From Pedobacter metabolipauper (GTDB taxonomy: Bacteria > Bacteroidota > Bacteroidia > Sphingobacteriales > Sphingobacteriaceae), in NCBI RefSeq assembly GCF_004362715.1, contig NZ_SNYC01000003.1:1179601-1243600 (forward strand): a DNA stretch of 64,000 bases. Reading direction: 5' to 3'. Within the stretch, counting starts at the first letter, position 1. Each line of letters starts with the position of its first letter. Below the pieces are notes generated by a model. The model saw only the letters and a program-made list of their open reading frames with translations. It made no database searches and was not told where the DNA came from. This document shows positions 53,443-62,094 of the stretch, one piece after another. Both the position numbers and the translations under genes were made by a program.

Positions 53443-53628
53443 ATGGCTAAATCTCAGGCTACCTTCATGAAGAAGCAACTAGAAAAAAACCGACAAAAGA
53501 AAAAAGAAGATAAAGAACAACGCAAGCAGGAACGTCAGCAAAACTCATCAGGAGGAGACCTGGAAAGCATGATGGCTTACGTAAACGAATTTGGGGAGAT
53601 TGTCTCTACCCCGCCAGAAAAAAAATAA
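53443..53628 (+). CDS. Small basic conserved protein
   Basis: This 61-residue protein is rich in Lys, Gln, Glu and Arg (MKKQLEKNRQKKKEDKEQRKQ) and ends with a conserved acidic segment (MMAYVNEFGEIVSTPP). I recognise it as a short Bacteroidota protein usually encoded beside cold-shock proteins; no csp gene is adjacent here. It is likely to bind nucleic acid or ribosomes. It has its own promoter and terminator. Confidence 0.75.
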   Translation: MAKSQATFMKKQLEKNRQKKKEDKEQRKQERQQNSSGGDLESMMAYVNEFGEIVSTPPEKK

Positions 53629-53659
53629 TAAAAGCCGCCCCCGAGCGGCTTTTATTATT
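53624..53659 (+). terminator. Intrinsic terminator
   Basis: A perfect 15-bp stem (AATAATAAAAGCCGC at 53624-53638 with complement at 53645-53659) has a 6-base loop and a T-rich 3' arm. It overlaps the stop of the 61-residue protein gene. Confidence 0.92.
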
Positions 53660-53730
53660 TAAATCTGTTTTGTAGCTATTGGAATATCTATATCATCCGG
53701 ATAGCTATAAATCTATATGCATTATACACC

Positions 53731-54897
53731 TTACTTTCTAACTGCTTTTTCCCAGATTACAGACTGTTCTCCAAAAAAGTACCTGTGTAATCCGGCAAGG
53801 ACGGCATAGTTCATCATACAAAAATAGTAGGGGACAAAAAGCAGCTTTACACGAACCTTTTTATCCTCCAGTACTTTACCTAACCAGGCGGATAGATAAA
53901 ACAGGATCTGTCCGCCAAAAATACATCCGTACACAATAGAAGGATTGTTCAATACAATGATCAGGTTAAGTATAAAAGCGGCAATCATTAAGAACGGTGT
54001 AATGGTCCATCTTAATACGCGGTGACTAACGTATTGAAAGGATAATACCGGAAACTGAAATGGGTTAAGCAATGATTTTAGCCAGATTACAGACTGGATC
54101 CCTCCTGCTGCAATTCTTACTTTGCGCTTTAATTCTTCTTTAATATTTGCAGATGAGGTTTCCTGTGCATAAGCCTCAGGTTCATAAACGATCACATACC
54201 CCTTTTCTGCAATCCGCATAGAGATCATAAAATCATCCAGGACACTATTAACAGGCACTGGCACATACAAGCTTTTGCGGATACTGAATAATTCTCCCGC
54301 GGCACCAACAACGGAATAAAGCTCCGAATCCCAGGCTTTAAGCTTCGATTCATATTTCCAGTAAAACCCCTCTCCGGCAGTAGCATCTGCTGATGCATCA
54401 ACCATTACCCGCTTTTCTCCGGCAATAGCACCAACATTTTCATCCGCATAATGACGGCAGATCAAGACCAATGCATCTGCATTTAAAAATGTATTGGCAT
54501 CTGTAAACACAATAACTTCTGAAGTTACCTGTTCAATAGCCCGGTGAACGGCCGAGATCTTACCCTTCCGCTCAGGGGCATGAAGCAATTTGATCTCCGG
54601 ATATTTCGCAACCAGCTCATTGGTCCCATCAGATGAGCCATCTGTTACAAAGACCAATTCCAGCTTTCCTGCAGGATAATTCAGCTCCAAAGTGTTTTTA
54701 ATTTTCTCATCAATGAAATCAGCTTCATTGTATGCAGCAACAATGAGTGTACATGATGGCAGGCTATTAAAATCATATTGCTTTCTTTTTGAGGTTTTAA
54801 TGATCCTTTTGATCCGAACCATAAGATACAACAAGATACCGTAACCGAAAAAAGTATAAAAAACGAGGAATATTGCTATCCAGAATGAAATGATCAT
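53731..54897 (-). CDS. Glycosyltransferase family 2, membrane-bound
   Basis: This 388-residue protein has an N-terminal TM (FWIAIFLVFYTFFGYGILLYLMV), a GT-A catalytic domain (LIVAAYNEADFIDEKI, FVTDGSSDGTNEL, FTDANTFLN, with VLDDFMISMRIAEKG and later QVRRW-like substrate loop) and C-terminal TM segments. This is the processive or undecaprenyl-linked GT2 layout of exopolysaccharide synthases. The start of the next gene lies 2 bases before its own start on the minus strand. It should act at the inner membrane. Confidence 0.88.
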   Translation of the reverse strand: MIISFWIAIFLVFYTFFGYGILLYLMVRIKRIIKTSKRKQYDFNSLPSCTLIVAAYNEADFIDEKIKNTLELNYPAGKLELVFVTDGSSDGTNELVAKYPEIKLLHAPERKGKISAVHRAIEQVTSEVIVFTDANTFLNADALVLICRHYADENVGAIAGEKRVMVDASADATAGEGFYWKYESKLKAWDSELYSVVGAAGELFSIRKSLYVPVPVNSVLDDFMISMRIAEKGYVIVYEPEAYAQETSSANIKEELKRKVRIAAGGIQSVIWLKSLLNPFQFPVLSFQYVSHRVLRWTITPFLMIAAFILNLIIVLNNPSIVYGCIFGGQILFYLSAWLGKVLEDKKVRVKLLFVPYYFCMMNYAVLAGLHRYFFGEQSVIWEKAVRK

Positions 54898-54899
54898 AA

Positions 54900-55814
54900 T
54901 TATTTTAAAGTAAAGCCTAAATGTTTGCTGTTTATCGGATTTTTAATGTTCCAGCCAATTGCACGGAAAAGTACCGGGATAAAAGAAGATGTCCGGTCTG
55001 CAAGGTATTTCAGAATATTGCGGGGAGTTACAAAGCATAAAAAGTAACTGTAAAAAAATAGTTTATGGTGCAGATCTGCATTGCGCCGTATAAATAAGAT
55101 CCGGTTACGGTTCATAAAATACTCCTTTAATGCGCTGTTCTTTCCTACTGCCAGCGATTCTTTGTGATAAATCAGCGCATTGGTATTGATCCAGATCTCA
55201 AAACCGGCACGTTTTATTTTTTCACACCAGTCCATCTCTTCATAATATAGAAAATAATTCTCTTCCATCAGCCCTGCCTGCTCCAAAGCCTTTCTCGTAA
55301 TCATCATGGCTGCACCATGTATATATCCTGTGGGCTCCGCTTTACCGGCATACTGTCCTTTGTCGGTCTCAAATTGACCAATGCAGGCATTGCGGCAGGT
55401 ATAATAGTTCATCGGTGTAAAACCAGCATATTGAATGGTGGCTTTGCTGTCGTAATAATTTATTTGAGGAGAAACAATCCCAATCGTGGGATTATGATCC
55501 AGCGTAGCAGATAACTCTTCTAAAATACCAGCTGTAAACTCAGTATCATTATTCACCAGAAACAGGTATTCTCCGTTCGCCTGTGTAATCCCTAAATTGT
55601 TCCCTCCTGCAAAACCCAGATTCTTTTCTGAACGTATGTAGTTTACCCGGTGTATATTACTTGTAAAATAAGTTTTGTTATCTGCAGCACTTCCATTATC
55701 AACTAAAATAATCTCTATATTAGCTTTTGGATAATACAGATCAATGGATTTAAGCAATGCCAGTGTAGCCTCAGGCTGGTTAAAATTTACAGTTACAATT
55801 GATATTAAACCCAT
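54900..55814 (-). CDS. Glycosyltransferase family 2 (rhamnosyltransferase-like)
   Basis: This 304-residue GT-A enzyme opens with ISIVTVNFNQPEATLALLKS and has the family-typical ILVDNGSAADN, RSEKNLGFAGGNNLGI, LFLVNNDTEF and YEEMDWCEKIKRAG. It resembles the soluble rhamnosyl- or other hexosyltransferases of O-antigen clusters. It lies 42 bases from the divergent signalling operon and is paired with the membrane GT2. Confidence 0.9.
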   Translation of the reverse strand: MGLISIVTVNFNQPEATLALLKSIDLYYPKANIEIILVDNGSAADNKTYFTSNIHRVNYIRSEKNLGFAGGNNLGITQANGEYLFLVNNDTEFTAGILEELSATLDHNPTIGIVSPQINYYDSKATIQYAGFTPMNYYTCRNACIGQFETDKGQYAGKAEPTGYIHGAAMMITRKALEQAGLMEENYFLYYEEMDWCEKIKRAGFEIWINTNALIYHKESLAVGKNSALKEYFMNRNRILFIRRNADLHHKLFFYSYFLCFVTPRNILKYLADRTSSFIPVLFRAIGWNIKNPINSKHLGFTLK

Positions 55815-55856
55815 TTATTAGTTAAACTTTTACAAACACCATCAAAATAGCATATT

Positions 55857-56399
55857 TTGACCGACAAAAAGAAACTTACTGACGATTTAAAAAGTTTTGA
55901 ATCCCTTGACGTTAAGGATGAGGTCTTGATGGAAAAGCTTCAGGAATTTATCATTTTGCTTGAAAAGAGCGAGTTAGACTCCCAAAATGTAAAAGGAATT
56001 AAGACCAGGATTGATAAAGTATTAGACGAAAAATTAGAAGGAAAAGAACTCATCAGGAACATTCGCGAAGTCAGTTCCGCATCCATGAATAAGCTCGACC
56101 AGCTGGACCAGCTGGAGATCTTATTGGCCAACAACCATTTTGATTCAGCAAATGCCAAAAGCAACCGTTTCAAATTAGGAATGTATAAAGGGATAAAAAT
56201 TGTAATTGGCTTTTTATTTATTACCTTGGGTTTTGCAATGATTATAATGCCTGCCCCTCCTTATTTTGAAATGTTTGTTATTTTCAACTTTAACTGGGAC
56301 GATGGCTTTACATTAATGGATCTGATTTCTTTAATTATAATTGCGGTAGGGATATATATTATTATTAAATCTGTATTTAACATAAAAACTGATGAATAG
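55857..56399 (+). CDS. Two-TM coiled-coil membrane protein, first gene of the signalling operon
   Basis: This is a 180-residue protein if started at the TTG at 55857; ATG at 55929 is the alternative. A cytoplasmic, acidic/Lys-rich helical region (about 1-110, coiled-coil-like) is followed by two TM segments (about 112-133 and 150-172) and a very short tail. It overlaps the next gene by 8 bases, so it belongs to the relay operon. It may anchor or sense for the module; no known domain is recognised. Confidence 0.7.
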   Translation: MTDKKKLTDDLKSFESLDVKDEVLMEKLQEFIILLEKSELDSQNVKGIKTRIDKVLDEKLEGKELIRNIREVSSASMNKLDQLDQLEILLANNHFDSANAKSNRFKLGMYKGIKIVIGFLFITLGFAMIIMPAPPYFEMFVIFNFNWDDGFTLMDLISLIIIAVGIYIIIKSVFNIKTDE

Positions 56400-57516
56400 A
56401 ACCATCTTGTTGGTAGATGATGACATTATTCAACTGAGACTGTTTGAAAAATTACTCACATCTAATGGCTATTCGTGCAGAATCGCATTATCAGTTGATG
56501 AAGCTGAGCTGATCCTGAAAGAAGAAACCCCGGATCTGATCATCTCTGATTATGAAATGCCCGTAAGGAATGGCTTTGAATTCAGAAGGCACCTGCTTAC
56601 TGAAGAAACGTATAAGAACATTCCATTCTTATTTCTAACATCAGTCAACGACCATGACTTTGTACAGCAAGGGCTGGATTTAAAAGCGATTGATTACATC
56701 ACAAAGAATACCCCTCCTACACATGTATTGTCAAAAATAGATAACCTGCTCCAGGCAGTACGCGAACACTATGAACGCTCACTCGGTGAAATTAAGGGAA
56801 TAGCGGAGAAATTAAACTTAAGGAATATTCCTAAAAAGGCGCCAGTACTAAAGAATTTTTCTATTAGCTATTTCAACCAGTCCTTTCAAAACCAGCCGGG
56901 CGGAGATTTCATAGACTTTATTAAGGTCAATGACCGGTATACATTTATTGTACTTGGTGATGTAATGGGTAAAAAATGGGGTGCCTGGTTTTTTTCTTTT
57001 AGTTTCTTAAGCTATATTAGGTCTGCCATTAGATTGTGTGTATTTGATGAAAATTATTCACTATCACAGATTATGAATAAGCTGAACCGGGTAATCTATG
57101 CAGACGAGCTTTTAGGCGAAATATTTTCAACACTCAGCATCGTCCTTGTAGATGATGAACTTGGAACTATAAAATATGCAGGTGCCGGAGATCTTCCGCT
57201 CCTGAAGTTTGAGAAGGACAGTGAAGGATTAAAACCTTTTAAATCTGATGGTATATTACTGGGATTTGCGGAACATGGAAATTACAACGAAATAGACATA
57301 GCGATGGGTGAGGAAGAAGAGATCTATTTAATTTCTGACGGCATGATCGATTTTGAGGTAGATGGAAAAAAACGATCTGATCTTAAATTATTCGAAGAAA
57401 AGCTGTTTAACCTTAAAAAAAATAAGGTAACAGCAGATGAGATAAAGAACAATTTATTCAACAAGCACGTTTCTCAGGTAGACGACTGCAGCATTATTAT
57501 ATTAAAAAAAATCTAA
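56392..57516 (+). CDS. Receiver-PP2C (SpoIIE-type) phosphatase, HsbR/RsbU-like
   Basis: This 374-residue protein has an N-terminal receiver domain (D53 phospho-acceptor in IISDYEMPV, T83, K105), a linker helix at about 120-145, and a PP2C/SpoIIE phosphatase domain with metal-binding residues D172 (PGGDFIDF), D190 (VLGDVMG) and a later Asp in YLISDGMIDF and VDDCSIII. Such proteins dephosphorylate a STAS antagonist when their receiver is phosphorylated, as RsbU and HsbR do. The downstream gene supplies the STAS protein. Confidence 0.93.
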   Translation: MNRTILLVDDDIIQLRLFEKLLTSNGYSCRIALSVDEAELILKEETPDLIISDYEMPVRNGFEFRRHLLTEETYKNIPFLFLTSVNDHDFVQQGLDLKAIDYITKNTPPTHVLSKIDNLLQAVREHYERSLGEIKGIAEKLNLRNIPKKAPVLKNFSISYFNQSFQNQPGGDFIDFIKVNDRYTFIVLGDVMGKKWGAWFFSFSFLSYIRSAIRLCVFDENYSLSQIMNKLNRVIYADELLGEIFSTLSIVLVDDELGTIKYAGAGDLPLLKFEKDSEGLKPFKSDGILLGFAEHGNYNEIDIAMGEEEEIYLISDGMIDFEVDGKKRSDLKLFEEKLFNLKKNKVTADEIKNNLFNKHVSQVDDCSIIILKKI

Positions 57517-57851
57517 TGGACATTACAAAACAAAACATCAATGATGTTTTATTAATTACTATTGAAGATAAAGATGCCAACCTATCCAAATCAGAACATT
57601 TTAAGGAGCAGGTACTCAATGAAATTACCCTTGGTGCAAGAAAATTGATCGTATCCTTTGAACGGGTAGAATATATTGACAGTTCATTTCTGGGCGCCAT
57701 GGTTGCCATATTGAAGAACTTACTGCCACAGGATGGTAAACTAGTACTTATAGAACTTAATAGTGATATCAATAACTTATTTGAACTTACCCGGCTTGAC
57801 AAGATCTTTGATCTAAAAGATTCTCTTGAAACAGCCCTAAAAGAATTTTAG
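57516..57851 (+). CDS. STAS-domain anti-sigma-factor antagonist
   Basis: This 111-residue STAS protein (LLITIEDKDANLSKSEHFK, VEYIDSSFLGAMV) carries the conserved DSS motif; S56 aligns with the phosphorylated Ser58 of SpoIIAA. The start overlaps the upstream stop by one base. It should be the switch partner of the following ATPase-like protein. Confidence 0.9.
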   Translation: MDITKQNINDVLLITIEDKDANLSKSEHFKEQVLNEITLGARKLIVSFERVEYIDSSFLGAMVAILKNLLPQDGKLVLIELNSDINNLFELTRLDKIFDLKDSLETALKEF

Positions 57852-58379
57852 ATGAAATTCCTGCCTGTAACTATAGATCTGGAGATCCCGAACGACATTG
57901 ATAAGCTATATGATTATGCAAAAAGGGTATTGGCAAATATCCTTGAGCATGTTGAATTGGATGTATCACAGCAGCAAAGAATTAAACTTATACTTGTTGA
58001 ACTGGTAACCAATTCAATCAAACATACTTCAGATCCAAATACCCAGCTTCAACTGATCATTGATCATCCGCATTTAAGTATCCAAAAAATGGAGAAAGGC
58101 CTTCAAATACAGTTTAGTGCCTCTTCACCGCAAATTCCATTTGAAAATATAGACCATATCCTGAAAATTAGTTTCTCACAGGAAAATAAACACCAGATCC
58201 AGCCCTTAGATCAATATCGGTTCAGATTTCTAAATCCATTCAAAGATGAAGGTCTCAGTATAGATCACATGCCAGAACATTTTGGATTGTACATTATTAC
58301 CCTTGCATCGGATAGTTTCATTTATCAATACGACCCTCAATTAAAGGAAAACAGGTATATTGTAAATATTGACCTGTAA
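57852..58379 (+). CDS. RsbW/SpoIIAB-like serine kinase (ATP-binding region ATPase)
   Basis: This 175-residue GHKL-type protein shows the N-box (LILVELVTNSIKH, E50/N54) used by anti-sigma kinases. The later motifs are degenerate and the region between the N-box and the C-terminal HFGLYII segment is long, so kinase activity is not certain. It abuts the STAS gene with no gap. In the partner-switch model it would hold a target (unknown here) unless bound by the unphosphorylated STAS protein. Confidence 0.75.
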   Translation: MKFLPVTIDLEIPNDIDKLYDYAKRVLANILEHVELDVSQQQRIKLILVELVTNSIKHTSDPNTQLQLIIDHPHLSIQKMEKGLQIQFSASSPQIPFENIDHILKISFSQENKHQIQPLDQYRFRFLNPFKDEGLSIDHMPEHFGLYIITLASDSFIYQYDPQLKENRYIVNIDL

Positions 58380-58414
58380 TTACAATTTTTGGCACAGCAC
58401 TCACTACGTAGAAA

Positions 58415-58436
58415 ATATTCCCCAATAGGGGAATAT
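58415..58436. promoter_or_regulatory. Palindrome ATATTCCCC-AATA-GGGGAATAT
   Basis: A perfect 9-bp inverted repeat (58415-58423 and 58428-58436) with a 4-base loop lies 36 bases after the relay operon and 132 bases before the LruC gene. There is no U-run after it, so it looks more like an operator or RNA element than a terminator. Confidence 0.5.
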
Positions 58437-58567
58437 GACCCTACTAAAAAAGAACATTAAAACCAGAAATCCCCATTCTTTTACAGCATATGCCCCCTTT
58501 TATTCTGGCATTATTTTCAAGTACATAAGCTGATACTTAATCATTATTTAATTTCCCGCTCAGCTTT

Positions 58568-60646
58568 ATGAACAAGAACTTACTCTTAATTACACTCAGC
58601 ACTGCCTTCCTTTTTCTTATCGGATGTAAAAAAGAAATATCCGGAACTGAAGATCCATCTAAAGTAGCAGGAGAAAAAGTAGCTCCTGATGGCTTTGCAT
58701 ATCAAACCACTAAAAAGGTTGATATTGATGTTAGGCTATTGAGCCGTAATGATAAACCGGTTACCGGAGTATTGGTTTCTTTATACGATCCTGCCAATCC
58801 GATTATTGGAAAAGAGATCACTAAGGTTATGAGTGATAAAAATGGATATATCAGAACAAGTATCGTGGTCCCTTCATCATTAGATACCATAATTATAGAT
58901 CCTGCTTATGTAGGGTTAATCCGTAATGCAAAAGCTTACATACAAAACAATAGCCTATCTGCTATTATTGGTGGTCAGCAGGGATTTAGCGGAAATATCG
59001 TCATACAGAAATCAGTTGCAGAATCAAAGAAATTAAGTTATGTAATGAGTTCGGGCATAAGTTCAATTGGTAAAAACGCAGATAATGCAGCAGCATATAT
59101 GTACAGCACTGGTGATTATGATGCACTAGGCAGGCCAAAAAACTTAGAACCGGTAGATAATATTGATTTTTCTGAATTGATGAAACAAATCAATCATGCA
59201 CTTCCTGAAAGACAAGCCGTAAAAGAAAAATACATCGCTACACAAGTTCCTTCAGACCTTAGAATTGAAAAATTAGCAGACGTATGGATCACCTTCGTAC
59301 ATGAAGGTGCAGATTACAGAAACTCTTTTGCCTATTATACCTACCCTACCGCTCAAAAACCTACCAAACCAGAAGACATTAACGATATCCATTTAATATT
59401 CCCCAATGCATCCCTTAAAGGTGCTGTTGGTGAAGGCAACATGCTGCAAGGAGATAAAGTTAAGATTGGAAGATTTCCAGCAGGAACCTCTATAGGATTC
59501 GTGTTACTGCAGGATGCTTACAGGGGATCTGGCGTTATAAATTATGGCGCAACCAAATTCTTCTCAACAGAAGGCCTTAACCCTGAAACCGACAACCGCT
59601 TAAAAAGACATAACGTTGTTTTAAACAATGTTGCTCAAAAAACATTCCTGATTGGTTTTGAAGACATCAACAGAATGCCAAACCAGGGAAGTGATCAGGA
59701 TTTTAACGATCTTGTGGTATATGCACAGTCTAATCCGGTTGAAGCAATTTCACCAGTTGATGTTCCTTTCCTGGATGAAGACATTGTTGATACAGATTCA
59801 GATGGTGTACCAGACTACTTAGACAAATATCCGAAAGATCCTGAAAGAGCTTATGATCGTTATTACCCAAGTGAAGATGTATGGGGAACTACAGGTTTTG
59901 AAGACATGTGGCCATTAGAAGGTGATTACGATCTGAATGACCTGGTAATAAGCTACCGCTATAAGTTTGCAATGAATTCAACAAACTTTGTAGTAGACAT
60001 GACCGCTGAATACAAACCACTTGCTGCCGGTGCTGAATTTCAGAATGGATTTGGTGTTCAATTACCGATCCTTCCCGGACAAATAAAAAATGTTACCGGG
60101 ATGAATATATCCGGCAATTACATCAAACTTGACAGTAAAGGTTTGGAAAGCAATCAGCGTAATGCGGTTATAATACCTTTTGACAACTACAGGAATCTAT
60201 TTGGAGCAGGTACAGGATATATAAATACACGCCCAAATACCGCTAAAATCGAAAGTGACGCAGTAACACTTCTACTTACATTTAACAGTCCTATTGATGA
60301 TGAATTTACCGCATCGGCACCATTTAACCCGTTTATGATCAGTAACCTGGAACGTGGCAAAGAAGTCCATTTGGTAAATCATCAACCAACAGATCTTGCA
60401 AATATTAAATTGCTGAAATCTGCAGCAGACGATTCTGATGCAGGTTCCGGACGGTATTACATCACCAGGGAGAACAGGCCATTTGCACTCGACTTCTTCG
60501 GACCTTTTAACTACCCGCAAGAAAGTGTATCAATTACAGACGTTTATCTTCATTTTTCAGAATGGGCAAGATCAGGCGGATTAAAATATCCGGACTGGTA
60601 TGAAAACTATAACGGCTATATCAACACCAAACTTATTTATAAATAA
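58568..60646 (+). CDS. LruC-domain lipoprotein
   Basis: This 692-residue precursor has a lipobox (FLFLIGC, Cys near 20). It contains an N-terminal region (about 60-190) with a CRD-like beta fold, then DINRMPNQGSDQDFNDLVVYA and, after about residue 395, a calcium-type thrombospondin-3-like repeat (DTDSDGVPDYLDKYPKDP) and the LruC core (GTTGFEDMWPLEGDYDLNDLVISYRY). LruC proteins are surface lipoproteins in Leptospira and Bacteroidota; the function is unclear. It precedes the O-acylation locus by 8 bases and may share its transcript. Confidence 0.88.
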   Translation: MNKNLLLITLSTAFLFLIGCKKEISGTEDPSKVAGEKVAPDGFAYQTTKKVDIDVRLLSRNDKPVTGVLVSLYDPANPIIGKEITKVMSDKNGYIRTSIVVPSSLDTIIIDPAYVGLIRNAKAYIQNNSLSAIIGGQQGFSGNIVIQKSVAESKKLSYVMSSGISSIGKNADNAAAYMYSTGDYDALGRPKNLEPVDNIDFSELMKQINHALPERQAVKEKYIATQVPSDLRIEKLADVWITFVHEGADYRNSFAYYTYPTAQKPTKPEDINDIHLIFPNASLKGAVGEGNMLQGDKVKIGRFPAGTSIGFVLLQDAYRGSGVINYGATKFFSTEGLNPETDNRLKRHNVVLNNVAQKTFLIGFEDINRMPNQGSDQDFNDLVVYAQSNPVEAISPVDVPFLDEDIVDTDSDGVPDYLDKYPKDPERAYDRYYPSEDVWGTTGFEDMWPLEGDYDLNDLVISYRYKFAMNSTNFVVDMTAEYKPLAAGAEFQNGFGVQLPILPGQIKNVTGMNISGNYIKLDSKGLESNQRNAVIIPFDNYRNLFGAGTGYINTRPNTAKIESDAVTLLLTFNSPIDDEFTASAPFNPFMISNLERGKEVHLVNHQPTDLANIKLLKSAADDSDAGSGRYYITRENRPFALDFFGPFNYPQESVSITDVYLHFSEWARSGGLKYPDWYENYNGYINTKLIYK

Positions 60647-60654
60647 CGCGTACC

Positions 60655-62091
60655 GTGTTATTTAACTCTCTCAGTTTTGCCTTTTTTTTACCAACAGTAT
60701 TAATTCTTTACTGGCATTTTACGAAAAGTAACTTGAAGCTACAGAACATCCTTCTGTTGATTTCAAGTTACTTTTTTTATGCCTGCTGGGATTACAGGTT
60801 TTTATTCCTTCTTATCTTTTCTACCCTTCTTGATTATTTTACGGGTATTAAAATGAGTGAAGCAAAGAGCCAAACATCAAAAAAAATATGGTTCTGGATC
60901 AGTATTGTAATTAACCTTGGCTTTTTAGGCGCGTTCAAATATTTCAATTTCTTTGTAAGCTCATTTTCTGAAGCGATCTCCATGCTGGGTTTCCAGATCA
61001 ACCTGGAAACACTTAAATTCATTCTGCCGGTTGGCATTTCCTTTTACACGTTTCATGGATTATCCTATGTTATCGACATTTATAAGAACAGGATAGAGCC
61101 GGAAAGAAACTTTGTCACCTATTCTCTCTTTGTTAGCTTTTTCCCGCTCCTGGTTGCCGGGCCTATAGAACGGGCCACCCACCTGTTGCCTCAAATTAAA
61201 AGGCAAAGAACATTTAACTATGCTAAAACGATTGACGGACTCCGGCAGATCCTCTGGGGACTATTTAAAAAAATAGTGATCGCTGATAATTGCAGTGAGT
61301 ATGCCAATTATATCTTCAATGACAGCGGCCACCATTCAGGAAGCACCTTAGTTTTGGGTGCACTCCTTTTCACTTTTCAGATTTACTGTGATTTTTCAGG
61401 GTATTCAGATATTGCATTGGGTACGGCCAGGCTTTTTGGGATCGAATTGTTAAAGAACTTTTCCTTTCCCTACTTCTCAAGAGATATCGCAGAATTTTGG
61501 CGTCGCTGGCACATTTCCTTATCTACCTGGTTTAGAGACTATCTATACATCCCATTGGGTGGAAGCAGAGGTGGGATACCAATGAAGGTTAGAAATACAT
61601 TCATCATATTTATCGTAAGCGGTTTTTGGCACGGAGCCAACTGGACCTTTTTGTGCTGGGGGTTTTTAAACGCCCTTTACATCATGCCATCCATCCTGTT
61701 CAGCACGAACAGAAGCAATCTTGATACGGTTGCCCAGGGTAAATACTTACCCTCTTTCAGAGAGCTGACAGCGATGCTCCTTACATTTGGATTAACGGTG
61801 TTTGCATGGATTATTTTCAGGGCAGAGAACATCAGCCATGCCTATCAGTATATCAAAGGAATTTTTTCCAGGTCGCTATTTACAGTACCAGACATCCTGC
61901 CTAAAACAGTATTGATCTTAACAGGAGTATTCATGCTGATGGAATGGTTTGGCAGGGAGCAGCAGTTTGCCATTGCACGTGCTGGCGCAGGATGGCCAAG
62001 ACCATTAAGGTGGGTATTCTACCTGGTTCTGGTTCAATTCATCATTTTCTATGCCGGTAAAGAACAACAGTTTATTTATTTTGAATTCTAG
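60655..62091 (+). CDS. MBOAT family O-acyltransferase (AlgI/DltB-like)
   Basis: This 478-residue inner-membrane enzyme has about 11-12 TM segments. The family motifs are WRRWHISLSTWFRDYLYIPLGG (residues 282-303) and SGFWHGANWTFLCWG with the catalytic His H326. The N-terminal MLFNSLSFAFFLPTVLILYW is typical of AlgI homologues. It transfers acyl (usually acetyl) groups across the membrane onto exported polysaccharide. It is followed 3 bases later by an SGNH protein, matching the AlgI-AlgX/AlgJ pairing. Confidence 0.93.
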   Translation: MLFNSLSFAFFLPTVLILYWHFTKSNLKLQNILLLISSYFFYACWDYRFLFLLIFSTLLDYFTGIKMSEAKSQTSKKIWFWISIVINLGFLGAFKYFNFFVSSFSEAISMLGFQINLETLKFILPVGISFYTFHGLSYVIDIYKNRIEPERNFVTYSLFVSFFPLLVAGPIERATHLLPQIKRQRTFNYAKTIDGLRQILWGLFKKIVIADNCSEYANYIFNDSGHHSGSTLVLGALLFTFQIYCDFSGYSDIALGTARLFGIELLKNFSFPYFSRDIAEFWRRWHISLSTWFRDYLYIPLGGSRGGIPMKVRNTFIIFIVSGFWHGANWTFLCWGFLNALYIMPSILFSTNRSNLDTVAQGKYLPSFRELTAMLLTFGLTVFAWIIFRAENISHAYQYIKGIFSRSLFTVPDILPKTVLILTGVFMLMEWFGREQQFAIARAGAGWPRPLRWVFYLVLVQFIIFYAGKEQQFIYFEF

Positions 62092-62094
62092 CCT

